The position numbers were made by a program, and so were the translations under genes. The notes below the pieces were generated by a model. That model saw only the letters and a list, made by a program, of their open reading frames with translations, made no database searches and was not told the origin of the DNA. Below, piece after piece: positions 43,483-53,453 of a stretch of DNA of 64,000 bases (its first letter is position 1; every line of letters begins with the position of its first letter). Source of the stretch: JAGVSR01 sp033765145 (GTDB taxonomy: Bacteria; Pseudomonadota; Alphaproteobacteria; Rhizobiales; Hyphomicrobiaceae); NCBI GenBank assembly GCA_033765145.1, contig JANRIH010000020.1, positions 186,001 to 250,000 of the forward strand, given 5' to 3'.

Positions 43483-45654
43483 TTACGCAGGCTTGCGCGT
43501 CGCCCTGAAGCGCGGCGGCGAACTGGTCTTCAAGGCCTGACCACGACCCGACAGAGAGGGATTGGTCATGAAGTACTTGTGCGCGTTGAAGGCCACCTCG
43601 CCCTCTTCCGCCTTCAACCGCGTCGAGGACCCATCGGCCGCGATCCGCCAGCTCTGCTCGTTGTCCATCAGGTTGGCGACCATAATCTGATTCATGACCT
43701 GCTCGTGCACGGTCTCGTTCAATATCGGCACCAGAGCCTCGACCCGGCGGTCCAGGTTGCGAGGCATCATGTCGGCGGAGCTGATATAGACGGCAGCCTT
43801 CGGCGAGGGAAGCAACTCGCCTCGACCAAAGCAGTAGATTCGCGCGTGTTCCAGGAAGCGGCCGACGATGCTCTTGACCCGAATGTTCTCGGACAACCCC
43901 GGCACGCCGGGCCTCAGGCAGCAGACGCCGCGGCAGACGATATCGATCGACACGCCCGCCTTGCTCGCCGCGTAGAGACCGTCGATGACTTGAGCATCGA
44001 CGAGCGCGTTCATCTTCATCCAGATCGTCGCGGGCCGCCCGGCCTTGGCGTGGGCGATCTCCTCGTTGATGTGGGCGAGGACGCGATGGCGGATGCCGTT
44101 CGGGCTCGCGGCCATCACTTCGAGTTCGCCCGGCTCGCCGTAGCCGGTCACGAAATTCAGGATGCGCGTCACGTCGCGCGCCATCACGGGATCGCGCGTG
44201 AAGAGCGACAAGTCCGTGTAGATCCGTGCCGTCTGCGGATGGTAATTTCCTGTGCCGAGATGGCAGTAGGTCGCGAGTTCCGCGCCCTCGCGCCGAACGA
44301 CGACGCCGAGCTTCGCGTGCGTCTTCAACTCGATGAAGCCATAGACGACGTGCACGCCCGCGTTCTCCAGATCGCGGGCCCAGCGGATGTTCGCCGCTTC
44401 ATCGAACCGCGCCTTCAATTCGACGACGGCCGTCACCGACTTTCCGGCCTCGACGGCTTCCTTCAATGCTTGAACGATCGGACTGTCGCGCGACGTGCGG
44501 TAGAGCGTCCATTTGATCGCCATGACGTTCGGATCGTTGACCGCCTGGCGAAGGAACTGCACCACCACGTCGAAGCTCTCGTAGGGATGGTGGACGATCA
44601 GATCCTTCTTGCTGATCGCGGCGAAGCAATCGCCGTTGTATTCGCGGATGCGCTCGGGAAAGCGGATATTGAAAGGCTTGAACAGCAGATCGGGCCGATC
44701 GGCGACGATCAACTGCGCGGTGTCGGCGAGCGCGAGCACGCCGTCCTTGATGAAGATGGCCTGTTCGCTGACACCCAGTTCGTCCGCGACGAGCTTGCGC
44801 AGCGCGTCGGGCATGCGGATGTCGATTTCGAGGCGGATCACGTCTCCGCGTCGGCGGCGCTTCAGAAGCGTCTCGAACGAGCGCACGAGGTCTTCGGCCT
44901 CTTCCTGCATCTCGACGTCGCTGTCGCGCAGGACGCGGAACGAACCCTGCGTGCGGACCTCGAAGCCCATGAACAGCTTATCGAGGAACATGCCGATCAA
45001 CTGTTCGAGCTGGATGAAGCGAAGGTGCTTTTCGCCGTTCTCCGTCGTGCGAACGCGAATGAACCGTTCGAGTTGAGCCGGGATCGGGATCAGACCGCTC
45101 ATCGTCTTACCGTCGGACTGGCGCTGCATCTGGACGGCGAGCGTCAGGCCCTTGTTCGGGATGAATGGGAAGGGATGGGCTGGATCGACGGCGATCGGCG
45201 TCAGAATCGGGAAGATATGGGTCAGGAAGAGGCCTTCGAGCCAAGCACGATCATCGGAGGAAAGGTTCTCGGGTTCGACGATGTGAACGCCGGCGGCGGC
45301 CATGTCAGTGCGGATCGATCGCCAGCTGGCCTGCTTTTCGGCGACGAGGTTGGCGGCGAACTTGTTGATCGCCTCAAGCTGCTGAACCGGGGTCAAACCA
45401 TCTTGGGACGGCGTTGTGACGCCGGCGTTGATCTGGCCGTGAATGCCGGCCACGCGGACCATGTAGAATTCGTCGAGGTTTGAGGCCGAGATCGAGAGAA
45501 AGCGCAGGCGCTCGAGAACCGGATGGTTCTTGTTCTGTGATTCCTCGAGCACGCGCCGATTGAACTGCAGCCACGACAGTTCTCGGTTGTAGAAGCGGTC
45601 CGGGCCGATGGGGGCCGCAACCCCTTCTTTCGCTTTACCCTTGGCAGTCGCCAT
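43483..45654 (-). CDS. ppk1: Polyphosphate kinase 1
   Basis: A 723-residue enzyme that reversibly builds polyphosphate from ATP. The N-terminal FYNRELSWLQFNRRVLEE, the phosphorylated-histidine segment HLGTGNYHPQTARIYTDL and the DMMPRNLDRRVEALVPI motif are diagnostic of PPK1. ATG 45654 is chosen; the frame reaches 45729, which would overlap hdaA. It sits between hdaA and ppx, all minus strand. Confidence 0.96.
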   Translation of the reverse strand: MATAKGKAKEGVAAPIGPDRFYNRELSWLQFNRRVLEESQNKNHPVLERLRFLSISASNLDEFYMVRVAGIHGQINAGVTTPSQDGLTPVQQLEAINKFAANLVAEKQASWRSIRTDMAAAGVHIVEPENLSSDDRAWLEGLFLTHIFPILTPIAVDPAHPFPFIPNKGLTLAVQMQRQSDGKTMSGLIPIPAQLERFIRVRTTENGEKHLRFIQLEQLIGMFLDKLFMGFEVRTQGSFRVLRDSDVEMQEEAEDLVRSFETLLKRRRRGDVIRLEIDIRMPDALRKLVADELGVSEQAIFIKDGVLALADTAQLIVADRPDLLFKPFNIRFPERIREYNGDCFAAISKKDLIVHHPYESFDVVVQFLRQAVNDPNVMAIKWTLYRTSRDSPIVQALKEAVEAGKSVTAVVELKARFDEAANIRWARDLENAGVHVVYGFIELKTHAKLGVVVRREGAELATYCHLGTGNYHPQTARIYTDLSLFTRDPVMARDVTRILNFVTGYGEPGELEVMAASPNGIRHRVLAHINEEIAHAKAGRPATIWMKMNALVDAQVIDGLYAASKAGVSIDIVCRGVCCLRPGVPGLSENIRVKSIVGRFLEHARIYCFGRGELLPSPKAAVYISSADMMPRNLDRRVEALVPILNETVHEQVMNQIMVANLMDNEQSWRIAADGSSTRLKAEEGEVAFNAHKYFMTNPSLSGRGQALKTSSPPRFRATRKPA

Positions 45655-45700
45655 CGCAATCGCTCCATGGTCGGCCGTCGTCGCGGCCCACCTCAATTCC

Positions 45701-46429
45701 CTACACGCCTTTTGTGGCGCCCTTCTCATTCTCCGGCCCGACGACGCTTGCCAGCGCTTCGGCAGCCAGGGGCCGCGTGACCCTCCGCTGCCGCGTCAAT
45801 GCCAATCGATCGCAGGTCGCGACAATCTCCTCGGCGGCCGCGAACGAGCGGTCGATGTGCAGCGCCAGATGGGCAATTACATGCGGCTCGACGACCAACT
45901 GCCGGTCGGCAAACAATTTTACAAGCACTGCCTTCAATACATCCTCACCGGGTTCCGCAATATGTACGACCGGGAGGGCGCGCAAGCGTGACCTCAGGTC
46001 GGGGAGCGCCACGTCGAGGTCCCCAGGCGGACAGCGGGCGGTCGCCAGCAGTGAATAGCCCTCTTGCCGGGTCAGATTGAGCAGGTGGAAAAAGACCCGC
46101 TCGTCGGCGATCCCGCGATCGATATCTTCCACGGCCAGGGCGCGGGCGGACTCGATTTGTCCAATCGCGGTTTCGTCGAGTGCGGTGCCCGGACAACTCG
46201 GCGCCCCGGACCGCATGCGCCAGACATGGGTCAGGTGGCTTTTGCCGGAGCCTTGCGGTCCGACAACAACGACGGCGCGCGTCGCCCATCCGGGCCAGCC
46301 GTCGATCAGTTCGACCGCGGCGGCGTTCGCGGGCGTCACGAGAAAATCCTCGCGTTCGAGCGCCTGCCGATGCGGCAGGTCGAGCACGAGTTGCTCGGGG
46401 GCGGCGGACGATATGGGATCGGACGTCAT
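45701..46429 (-). CDS. hdaA: HdaA, DnaA-related regulator of replication initiation
   Basis: A 242-residue AAA+ protein related to DnaA but lacking its DNA-binding domain. The N-terminal QLVLDLPH (residues 13-20) is the sliding-clamp binding motif, Walker A is GPQGSGKS (57-64), and VEDIDRG is the Walker B region. By family, with the clamp it turns over DnaA-ATP after initiation. The start overlaps the stop of the AI-2E-type permease gene by one base (TGATG). Confidence 0.92.
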   Translation of the reverse strand: MTSDPISSAAPEQLVLDLPHRQALEREDFLVTPANAAAVELIDGWPGWATRAVVVVGPQGSGKSHLTHVWRMRSGAPSCPGTALDETAIGQIESARALAVEDIDRGIADERVFFHLLNLTRQEGYSLLATARCPPGDLDVALPDLRSRLRALPVVHIAEPGEDVLKAVLVKLFADRQLVVEPHVIAHLALHIDRSFAAAEEIVATCDRLALTRQRRVTRPLAAEALASVVGPENEKGATKGV

Positions 46430-47544
46430 CAGAGGCCGGATTCCGTTCGGGCCGAGGCTGCAGGACGCTCAATGTCGCTCGGTCGGACCTGCCCCTGATA
46501 GACCCCACTTGCCAGATAGGCCTTGAGACCAAAGCGCGCGAGCACGCCCAGCGCCGCCGCGACCGGTACGGCGAGGAGCGCGCCGATAAAACCGAAGAGA
46601 TAGCTGAAGACGAAGAGCGCAAGGATGAGCCAGACCGGGTGAAGTCCGATCTTCGAGCCGACGATCTGGGGCGACAGGAATCCTGCGTCGAGCGCCTGGG
46701 CGAACAGATAGACGGCGGCGATCCAGACCAACAGCGAAGTATCGGGCCATGACTGCAGGATCCCGAGACCAAGCGACACGATAAGGCCGAGTGCCCATCC
46801 GACGAACGGCACGAACGACATGAGGCCGGTCGCGAGGCCGACGAGCAGGCCGTAGTCGAGACCGACGGCGGTGAGTGCCGTCGCATAATAGAAGGCGAGG
46901 ATCAAACAGACCGTGCCCTGGCCGCGAATGAACGCGGATACCGCCGCGTCGATCTCGCCAGCGATGCGCCGGATCGTCGGGGCGTTGTCGCGCGGGAGCC
47001 AGCCGTCGATCTTGCCGATCATGCGCGGCCAGTCGATCAGCATGTAAAACATGACGAGCGGCGTCACGAGAAGAAGCGAGACGAACTGGAAGAGAGCTTT
47101 GCCCGTCGTTAGGGCCTCTGCGGCGAGCCAGCCGGCAAGGACGGACCAGTTCTCCGCAATGCCGCGCATGGCCTTCTCGAGCGCGGACTGGAAGGCGGGG
47201 TAGTGCGGTCCGAACTGCGCCTTTGCCCACTCGTCGATGACGCCTCTCAGTCGTTCGGCCTCGGTCGGAACCGACACGGCCACCTGTTGGGCCTGGCTCG
47301 CAAGGATCGGCACGACGATGACGATGAATGTGATCACAGCCAGCATGATAACGGCGACGACCAGCGCCGTCGCCAACCCGCGTCCGAGGCCGGACGTCTG
47401 CAATCGGTCGACAAGGGGATTGAGAAAGTAGGCGAGCACGGCGCCCATGACGAACGGCAGCAGGACTTCGCGCAAAAGGCCGACCGCAATCACAACCAGC
47501 GCCAGGGCGACGAGCCAGAAGACGACGTGCCGTTCAACGCGCAT
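46429..47544 (-). CDS. AI-2E family transporter (PerM/UPF0118)
   Basis: A 371-residue inner-membrane protein with about eight hydrophobic segments in the AI-2E/PerM pattern: two N-terminal helices (VFWLVALALVVIAVGLL, PFVMGAVLAYFLNPLVDRL), an amphipathic periplasmic region, and a C-terminal cluster including LPFVGWALGLIVSLG-like sequence (FVPFVGWALGLI). Substrates of most members are unknown; autoinducer export was shown only for a few. ATG 47544 is preferred; the long upstream frame overlaps the phosphatidyltransferase gene. The stop is shared with the hdaA start. Confidence 0.9.
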   Translation of the reverse strand: MRVERHVVFWLVALALVVIAVGLLREVLLPFVMGAVLAYFLNPLVDRLQTSGLGRGLATALVVAVIMLAVITFIVIVVPILASQAQQVAVSVPTEAERLRGVIDEWAKAQFGPHYPAFQSALEKAMRGIAENWSVLAGWLAAEALTTGKALFQFVSLLLVTPLVMFYMLIDWPRMIGKIDGWLPRDNAPTIRRIAGEIDAAVSAFIRGQGTVCLILAFYYATALTAVGLDYGLLVGLATGLMSFVPFVGWALGLIVSLGLGILQSWPDTSLLVWIAAVYLFAQALDAGFLSPQIVGSKIGLHPVWLILALFVFSYLFGFIGALLAVPVAAALGVLARFGLKAYLASGVYQGQVRPSDIERPAASARTESGL

Positions 47545-47579
47545 CACTGGAACTCCCGGGACAGCCTCCCACCAGCGTG

Positions 47580-48113
47580 TCAGGTCTCGGACATGTGACG
47601 GAGCCATTGGTCGAGATAGGCCGCCAGGGAGGCGACCGTCAACGCACCCGTGACCCAAACGAGCAATGTGCGCAGAGTGTCGAGGCCGAGCGACATGCTC
47701 ATGTCGGCGAGTACTATTGCGGCAAGCACGATCTGGGCGGCCGTGTTGGCCTTGCTGACCCCGATCGGGCGGATGACCATCGGCTTGTCGAGGACCCAGG
47801 CGAGGACGACGCCCGCGATGATCAGGATGTCGCGCGTCACGACCGCAATGACCAGCCAGGACGGAAGTTCGCTGCGGAAACCCAGCGCCACGAAAATGCT
47901 GACGATCAGGAGCTTGTCGGCCAGCGGGTCGAGGTAGGCGCCGAGTTCGGTTTCCCAATGGAAGCGCTTGGCCAGAAAACCATCAACGGCATCGGAAACG
48001 CCGGCCACGACGAAGGCGAAGAACGCCCATTGGTTGAGGCCGTTGAGCAAGAGCCAGAAAACCACGGGCACGAGGATGACCCGGCCCAGTGTTATGACAT
48101 TCGGAACACTCAC
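47580..48113 (-). CDS. CDP-alcohol phosphatidyltransferase, probably PgsA-like
   Basis: A 177-residue membrane enzyme with four to six hydrophobic segments. The CDP-alcohol phosphotransferase motif is present as SDAVDGFLAKR...GAYLDPLADK, with four aspartates in the expected spacing; the usual Arg after DGxxA is Lys here with Arg next. It would join glycerol-3-phosphate or a similar alcohol to CDP-diacylglycerol; substrate cannot be fixed from sequence. GTG 48113 is the start. It lies 35 bases upstream of the permease gene. Confidence 0.88.
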   Translation of the reverse strand: MSVPNVITLGRVILVPVVFWLLLNGLNQWAFFAFVVAGVSDAVDGFLAKRFHWETELGAYLDPLADKLLIVSIFVALGFRSELPSWLVIAVVTRDILIIAGVVLAWVLDKPMVIRPIGVSKANTAAQIVLAAIVLADMSMSLGLDTLRTLLVWVTGALTVASLAAYLDQWLRHMSET

Positions 48114-48295
48114 GGTCGTACAATCTTGTCTTCGAGGCTGGGTTCGAGCATCGCTGCCGCGGTTCGACCGGGTTCAGGACGCGAGGGTCACGGCACGGGT
48201 TGCACGATTATCCGCCGGCCCGCAAGCGGTTGCGCGCCTTTCGTCAGGCCCTCAACCGGCCTTTGCGCGAATGTCGCCGCCATCGGGAACGTTCG

Positions 48296-49492
48296 TCACC
48301 ACCGCGCCGTCTTGACGACAAAGACCCCGCCTTCGTTCAAGAGCGAGAGGCCCTGCCGGGCCATCGCCGCGGCAAGAGCTTGGCCGTCGCCGGGGTACTT
48401 GACCACGATGGACGCACTCGACCCGGACAAGTTGCTGATGCGAATATCGTCGACGCCGGGCGTATCGAGCAGGCGGCGACGAATTTCATTCCATTCGCCG
48501 TTGCCCGCGTAGCGAGCTTCGAAAGCGATATCGTTGCCGGGAGCCGCGAACTGGTTGCCACCGGGCACGGTTGCATAGGGGTCATAGGGTGCCATTATCC
48601 CACCGCCATAGCCGCCGGGTGCTGCCGCAACAGAACCCGGCGCCTGAGCGGCCTTCCAGCGTCCCTCGAGCACCCCATGCGAGATGACAGCGGCAAGCTC
48701 GAGCGTATAGGCGACGTCACCGTCGGTCAGGCGGTAGCTCTTCGTCCAGGAGAACGGTCCGACTGCGTCGGCGCCGGCGAGGAGGACATTGACGCGGCCC
48801 GCGCTCTTGTCGACGTCGGCAATGGCGAACACGATCCGATCCGCGCGGTACTGGCTGGCCAGAGTGGCGACCGCACCGGTGTCATTCTCATAGAGCGAGC
48901 CAAGCGTCGCCGGCTGGACATCCGGCTTCAGCACTTCGATCTTCAGCGGCGTCAGGGAATTGTCGATGTCGAGATCCGGCCAGACGGCGGCCCAGGTCCC
49001 GCTCGCGGGTCGGTACGCAGCCGACGCGCTGCTCCCGTCGCGGCTGACCGGGACGACCACCGTGACCGGGGCCTGACGCTCCACGAACGGAATTCCCGCG
49101 CCCGTCAGCAAGCTGCGAACGGCATCGGGCTGGAAGCTGAAATCCAGGCTCGCGATGTAGGCGGTCGATGAATTTCGCTCGGATCGAACCGCGAACCCGT
49201 CGAGCATCGTGGAGGCGTCGGTGCCGCGGATGCGTTCGAGGCCCGCATAGGCCGTGACCGGAACGAGCCGCTTCAGCAGTGATCGGAACGCCGCGGCCTG
49301 GCCCGAAGAAATCGCCTGCTCCTTGGCCGCGACGGCGTTGGCGGCCTTGGCCTCGACAGGATAATTCCCGACGGTGAAAACTTGGCCGCCGGCTGCCAGC
49401 GTGGCGGACGGCAGCAGGCCGACGACAGCCGCAAACACGGCGGCGCTCCTGCGTCCATGACCAGATTTCCATCGCGGCAATTTCTTCGGCAC
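48296..49492 (-). CDS. DUF2066-domain secreted protein
   Basis: A 398-residue exported protein. GTG 49492 has GAGGAG at seven bases and gives a signal peptide (RRSAAVFAAVVGLLPSATLAAGG). The mature part carries DUF2066: YPVEAKAANAVAAKEQAISSG near the N-terminus and FAVRSERNSSTAYIASLDFSF in the middle. The C-terminal ~90 residues include DIRISNLSGSSASIVVKYPG, a beta-rich end. The family is conserved next to purM and hdaA in proteobacteria but its function is unknown. It diverges from purM. Confidence 0.85.
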   Translation of the reverse strand: MPKKLPRWKSGHGRRSAAVFAAVVGLLPSATLAAGGQVFTVGNYPVEAKAANAVAAKEQAISSGQAAAFRSLLKRLVPVTAYAGLERIRGTDASTMLDGFAVRSERNSSTAYIASLDFSFQPDAVRSLLTGAGIPFVERQAPVTVVVPVSRDGSSASAAYRPASGTWAAVWPDLDIDNSLTPLKIEVLKPDVQPATLGSLYENDTGAVATLASQYRADRIVFAIADVDKSAGRVNVLLAGADAVGPFSWTKSYRLTDGDVAYTLELAAVISHGVLEGRWKAAQAPGSVAAAPGGYGGGIMAPYDPYATVPGGNQFAAPGNDIAFEARYAGNGEWNEIRRRLLDTPGVDDIRISNLSGSSASIVVKYPGDGQALAAAMARQGLSLLNEGGVFVVKTARW

Positions 49493-49676
49493 GGGGTGCT
49501 CCTCGGCGGCGGACAGTCTGGCGGTGCGGCCCATGGGCCGATCCGGCGATCGAAGCTCTCCCGGCCCGGGCGGTTGCCGCCGGGGAGCCAAGCTGTTAGG
49601 AGCGCCACTTTCGCCCCTCAACGCGCGGAATGTGAGGCAGGGCGCGACCGTCAAACGAAAAGGATGTCGGGCACTC

Positions 49677-50816
49677 ATGGTCCAATCTCGCGACGGCCAA
49701 TCGAAAGGCGGCACGCCGGGCTCGATCACCTATCGGGATTCAGGGGTCGATATCGACGCGGGCAATGCGCTGGTGCAGGCTTTGAAGCCGCTGGTCAAGG
49801 GGACACGCCGCCCCGGCTCGGACGCGGAGCTCGGCGGGTTCGGCGGACTGTTCGACTTGAAGGCCGCCGGATTTCGCGATCCGATCCTCGTCGCCGCGAA
49901 TGACGGGGTCGGCACAAAGCTCAAGATTGCGATCGAGAGCGGCAAACACGACACGATCGGCATCGATCTCGTGGCCATGTGCGTCAACGATCTCGTCGTG
50001 CAGGGCGCCGAGCCGCTGTTCTTTCTCGACTACTTCGCAACCGGAAAGCTGGCCGTCGGCGTCGCGCACGATGTCGTCAAAGGGATCACGGACGGGTGTG
50101 TCATGGCGGGCTGCGCGCTCATCGGCGGGGAGACCGCCGAAATGCCTGGCATGTATCAGCCAGGCGACTACGACCTCGCGGGCTTTGCGGTCGGTGCGGT
50201 CGAGCGGGGAGAAATTCTGCCCCGGCCCGACATCATCATCGGGGACGCACTGATCGGGCTTCCATCGTCGGGCGTGCATTCGAACGGCTACTCGCTCGTT
50301 CGCCGTCTCGTGGCGGAGGCGGGGCTTCCATGGGACGCGCCCGCGCCGTGGGAGCCGTCCCGAACGGTCGCGGCATCTCTCCTCGAGCCGACGCGCATCT
50401 ACGTCAAGTCGCTGCTCGCCGCGATCGAAGCGACCGGCGGGGCGTCGGACGGCGCGGTCAAAGCGCTTTCGCACATCACGGGCGGAGGACTTTCCGAAAA
50501 CCTTCCGCGCGTGCTCCCGAACGAGGTCGCGGCTGCCATCGACTTGTCGAGCTTCATGCCGGCACCGGTCTTCGGCTGGCTTCGGAACGCAAGCAATGTC
50601 GATGACGCGGAGATGCTCAGAACGTTCAACTGCGGGATCGGCATGGTCGTCGTCGCAGATGGAGCGCGCGCCGATCAGGTCATCGATGCGCTCGTCGCCG
50701 CGGGCGAACAACCGGTCAGAATTGGCGACATCATTGCGCCGACGGGTCAACGCTCCGAGGCCAAAGGCAAGGGCGACGCCTGGGCGGTCAAGTACGAAGG
50801 GCGCATGAGGGTCTGA
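49677..50816 (+). CDS. purM: Phosphoribosylformylglycinamidine cyclo-ligase (AIR synthetase)
   Basis: A 379-residue purine-synthesis enzyme, fifth step. Signatures TYRDSGVDIDAGNALV, NDGVGTKLKIA, GGETAEMPGMYQPGDYDLAGFAVG and HITGGGLSENLPRVLP identify PurM. ATG 49677 is chosen; the frame is open upstream to 49524 without support. In most relatives purN follows directly, but here about 5.9 kb separates them. Confidence 0.96.
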   Translation: MVQSRDGQSKGGTPGSITYRDSGVDIDAGNALVQALKPLVKGTRRPGSDAELGGFGGLFDLKAAGFRDPILVAANDGVGTKLKIAIESGKHDTIGIDLVAMCVNDLVVQGAEPLFFLDYFATGKLAVGVAHDVVKGITDGCVMAGCALIGGETAEMPGMYQPGDYDLAGFAVGAVERGEILPRPDIIIGDALIGLPSSGVHSNGYSLVRRLVAEAGLPWDAPAPWEPSRTVAASLLEPTRIYVKSLLAAIEATGGASDGAVKALSHITGGGLSENLPRVLPNEVAAAIDLSSFMPAPVFGWLRNASNVDDAEMLRTFNCGIGMVVVADGARADQVIDALVAAGEQPVRIGDIIAPTGQRSEAKGKGDAWAVKYEGRMRV

Positions 50817-51038
50817 TCGCGGAACTGTGGGAGTTCTTCCCAATTTGGATCATTTCGCGCACCGAGGCGCGGCTCCGATGGCGAACCTCGTCCACAGTTG
50901 AGTGATATACCATCAGACCTCAGACCGATTGCACCGGCCGACCATCCCTCTATCTTGTCCTCCGCATCAGCCTTCCGCCGTGCCTCCCCGCATCAGGCAG
51001 CCTTGGCTGTTGCCCCATGCGAAAGAGTCGAGCACAAT

Positions 51039-53408
51039 ATGGCGCACAATATCATTTTCACTGCTATCACTCCGTCTGCTGGCCGCGAATACTGGGTCAC
51101 GGACGGAACGTCGGCCGGAACGGTGACGCTCGGAGACCTCGCGCCCGGCAGTGCCGGTCAGGATGTTCGCGGCGTCCTCGGTGTCGTAAACAAGCGCGCC
51201 ATCTTCGTCGCGAAGAACGCCTCTTCCGGCGTCGAGATCTGGGCCACGGGCGGTTCGGCCGCGACCACTGTCCTGCTCGGCGAGATCAATCCGGGAGCCG
51301 GCAGCTCGATGCCGGATCTCGTGGCCGTTTCCGGCGGGCAGCTTTTCTTTTCGGCGACGAATGCTGCGGGTGATCGCGAACTCTACGTCACCAATGGCTG
51401 GAACTACAGCCTCGTCCAAAACATCAACACGACCGGCTCGTCAAGCCCCGGGTTCGGCGTGAAGATCGGCAACGCGATCGTCTTCAGCGCGACGACAGCC
51501 AATGGCCGGGAACTCTGGTCAATGAATTCCGAAGGCGGCGGGATCGCCCTCGTCAAGGACATGAACCCCGGCACCGCCAACGGCAACGTGCAGGTGATCG
51601 GCAAAGTCGGAGGGCGGGCGCTTTTCACCGCCAACGATGGCATCAACGTCGGGGCGCTCTTCTCGACGGATGGTACAAGCGCTGGCACGCTCAAGTTCAA
51701 CAATTTCCTGATCACATCGGGTAGTGCCGTGGAGTTCGGCGGCAGGCTGATCTTTGGCGGTCAAAATCAGACCGGCGACAGTGAACTCTGGTCGACTGAC
51801 GGCACGCCGGCCGGAACGGTGCGTCTGAAGGACATCTACACTGGAACAAGCGGATCGGACCCGAACGACTTCGTCGTCTATCGTGGAAAGGTCTACTTCT
51901 CGGCGAGCGACAGCACCAACGGGCGCGAGCTCTGGGTCACAGACGGGACGCCAGGGGGCACGCAGCGCGCCGCCGACATCTCGGTTGGGATCGGAAGCTC
52001 GAACCCTTCGCAGCTGACCGTGATCAACGACCGCATCGTGTTCGTCGCCAATATCTCTGGGACCCCACGCCTCTACGTGACCGATGGAACCGAGGCTGGA
52101 ACGTTCGGTCTCAGCTTCAATGCCACATCCCCGTCGCGCCTGACCGTCGCGGGCAATCTCGTCTACTTTTCGGCAATCAGCAGTTCCGGTGACGAGCTGT
52201 GGGTCACGGACGGCACGCAAGCTGGAACGCGGATCGTCCGCGACATCGTTCCCGGCTCTGGTTCATCGAGTGCCGAGATCTGGGCGGTCATCAACGACCA
52301 GGCGCCCATTCTCGGCACCTCGCTGGGCGAGATCCTCAACGGCCTCAACAGCAACGACCAGATGTTCGGCGGGGCCGGCAACGACACTCTCAACGCCCTC
52401 AATGGTAATGACGGTCTCAATGGCGGAGAAGGCCGCGATACGCTGAACGGCGGGCAGGGTAACGATACGCTCTCAGGCGGCAACGACACATTCCAGGATA
52501 TTCTGAACGGGGGTGCCGGCAACGACGTCTACAATCTCGGCGCGTTCAACGATCTGCCGCAGGACCCGGCCAATAGCGGGATCGACACGGCCTTGACGCT
52601 CGCCGGGCTGTCGCTCGTCGGGTTCGGTGACAACATCGAGAAGCTGACGTTGATGGGAACCCAGAACATCAACGGCACCGGCAACGGGCTCGCCAACACG
52701 ATCCAAGGCAATTCGGGCAGAAATGTTCTGAACGGTGGACCGGACAACGCCGTCGACACGTTGTCCGGCGGCGCGGGCAACGACACGTACATCCTGAATG
52801 GACAGAACGATACCGTCATCGAGAATTCGGGTGGCGGCAGCGACACAATACAATCAACGACGAGCCGCAGTCTGGCTCCGACTAATTTGCAGCACGTCGA
52901 AAACTTGCGCCTCGACGGCAGCGGCAATATCACCGGCACGGGCAACGCCGCCGCCAACAGCATTTTCGGCAACACGGGCGCCAACCGACTGGACGGCGGC
53001 GGCGGAAACGACATCCTCGATGGCGGATCGGGCAACGACACACTCGTCGGTGGTGGCGGTAACGACACGCTCTACGGCCGCGCGGGCAACGACGTCTATC
53101 TGTTCAACGCAGCGCTCGCGGCGAACAATGTCGATCGCATCATGGACTACGATCTCGTCGCCGATCGCATTCACCTCGAGAACGCGATCTTCACAGCGCT
53201 CACGACGGCAGGCAATCTCAGCGCCGCCGCCTTTGTCGCCAACGCAACGGGGGTGGCGACCAGTTCGTCGCATCGCATCGTCTACAATACGACCAACGGC
53301 AATCTCTTCTACGACACCAACGGCTCCACGGGAGGAGGCGCGGTCTTGATCGGGACCATCAGCGGTTCACCGGACACGCTCAATGCAGGAGATTTCCTGG
53401 TGATCTGA
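51039..53408 (+). CDS. ELWxxDGT-repeat / RTX calcium-binding protein
   Basis: A 789-residue secreted-type protein. Residues about 16-400 hold nine ELWVTDGTxxGT-like repeats of roughly 45-50 residues, a pattern found in beta-propeller-like surface proteins. Then come RTX nonapeptides (GGAGNDTLNALNG, GGQGNDTLSGG) and finally a C-terminal module (LFYDTNGSTGGG...AGDFLVI) shared with the CAP-RTX protein at 38072. No Sec signal is visible, so type I export is likely. ATG 51039 is preferred; TTG 50898 would add 47 Pro/Ser-rich residues. It is convergent with the patatin-GH19 gene, 45 bases apart. Confidence 0.85.
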   Translation: MAHNIIFTAITPSAGREYWVTDGTSAGTVTLGDLAPGSAGQDVRGVLGVVNKRAIFVAKNASSGVEIWATGGSAATTVLLGEINPGAGSSMPDLVAVSGGQLFFSATNAAGDRELYVTNGWNYSLVQNINTTGSSSPGFGVKIGNAIVFSATTANGRELWSMNSEGGGIALVKDMNPGTANGNVQVIGKVGGRALFTANDGINVGALFSTDGTSAGTLKFNNFLITSGSAVEFGGRLIFGGQNQTGDSELWSTDGTPAGTVRLKDIYTGTSGSDPNDFVVYRGKVYFSASDSTNGRELWVTDGTPGGTQRAADISVGIGSSNPSQLTVINDRIVFVANISGTPRLYVTDGTEAGTFGLSFNATSPSRLTVAGNLVYFSAISSSGDELWVTDGTQAGTRIVRDIVPGSGSSSAEIWAVINDQAPILGTSLGEILNGLNSNDQMFGGAGNDTLNALNGNDGLNGGEGRDTLNGGQGNDTLSGGNDTFQDILNGGAGNDVYNLGAFNDLPQDPANSGIDTALTLAGLSLVGFGDNIEKLTLMGTQNINGTGNGLANTIQGNSGRNVLNGGPDNAVDTLSGGAGNDTYILNGQNDTVIENSGGGSDTIQSTTSRSLAPTNLQHVENLRLDGSGNITGTGNAAANSIFGNTGANRLDGGGGNDILDGGSGNDTLVGGGGNDTLYGRAGNDVYLFNAALAANNVDRIMDYDLVADRIHLENAIFTALTTAGNLSAAAFVANATGVATSSSHRIVYNTTNGNLFYDTNGSTGGGAVLIGTISGSPDTLNAGDFLVI
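51084..52229 (+). repeat. Nine ELWxxDGT-type coding repeats
   Basis: Repeats carry WVTDGTSAGT, IWATGGSAATT, LYVTNG, LWSMNSEGG, LFSTDGTSAGT, LWSTDGTPAGT, LWVTDGTPGGT, LYVTDGTEAGT and LWVTDGTQAGT in order. Spacing is about 45-50 codons. The second to fourth units are degenerate. Confidence 0.8.
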
Positions 53409-53417
53409 CGGGACTGG

Positions 53418-53441
53418 CCGGTCGACACGCTGGTCGACTGG
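53418..53441. terminator. Stem-loop between convergent RTX and patatin-GH19 genes
   Basis: A 9-bp stem with one G-T pair (CCGGTCGAC / GTCGACTGG) and a six-base loop lies in the 45-base gap. There is no T run, so it is a weak terminator candidate for either strand. Confidence 0.35.
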
Positions 53442-53453
53442 TTGGGGCAGCCG

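Noticed and set aside
42259..45483. 1074-codon plus-strand open frame
   Set aside because: It lies antisense to ppx and ppk1, whose motifs are intact. Its translation has no domain. Long antisense frames are common at this GC.
1102..53408. A complete type I secretion system in the window
   Set aside because: Three RTX-type substrates are present but no ABC transporter, HlyD-type adaptor or TolC gene was found here.
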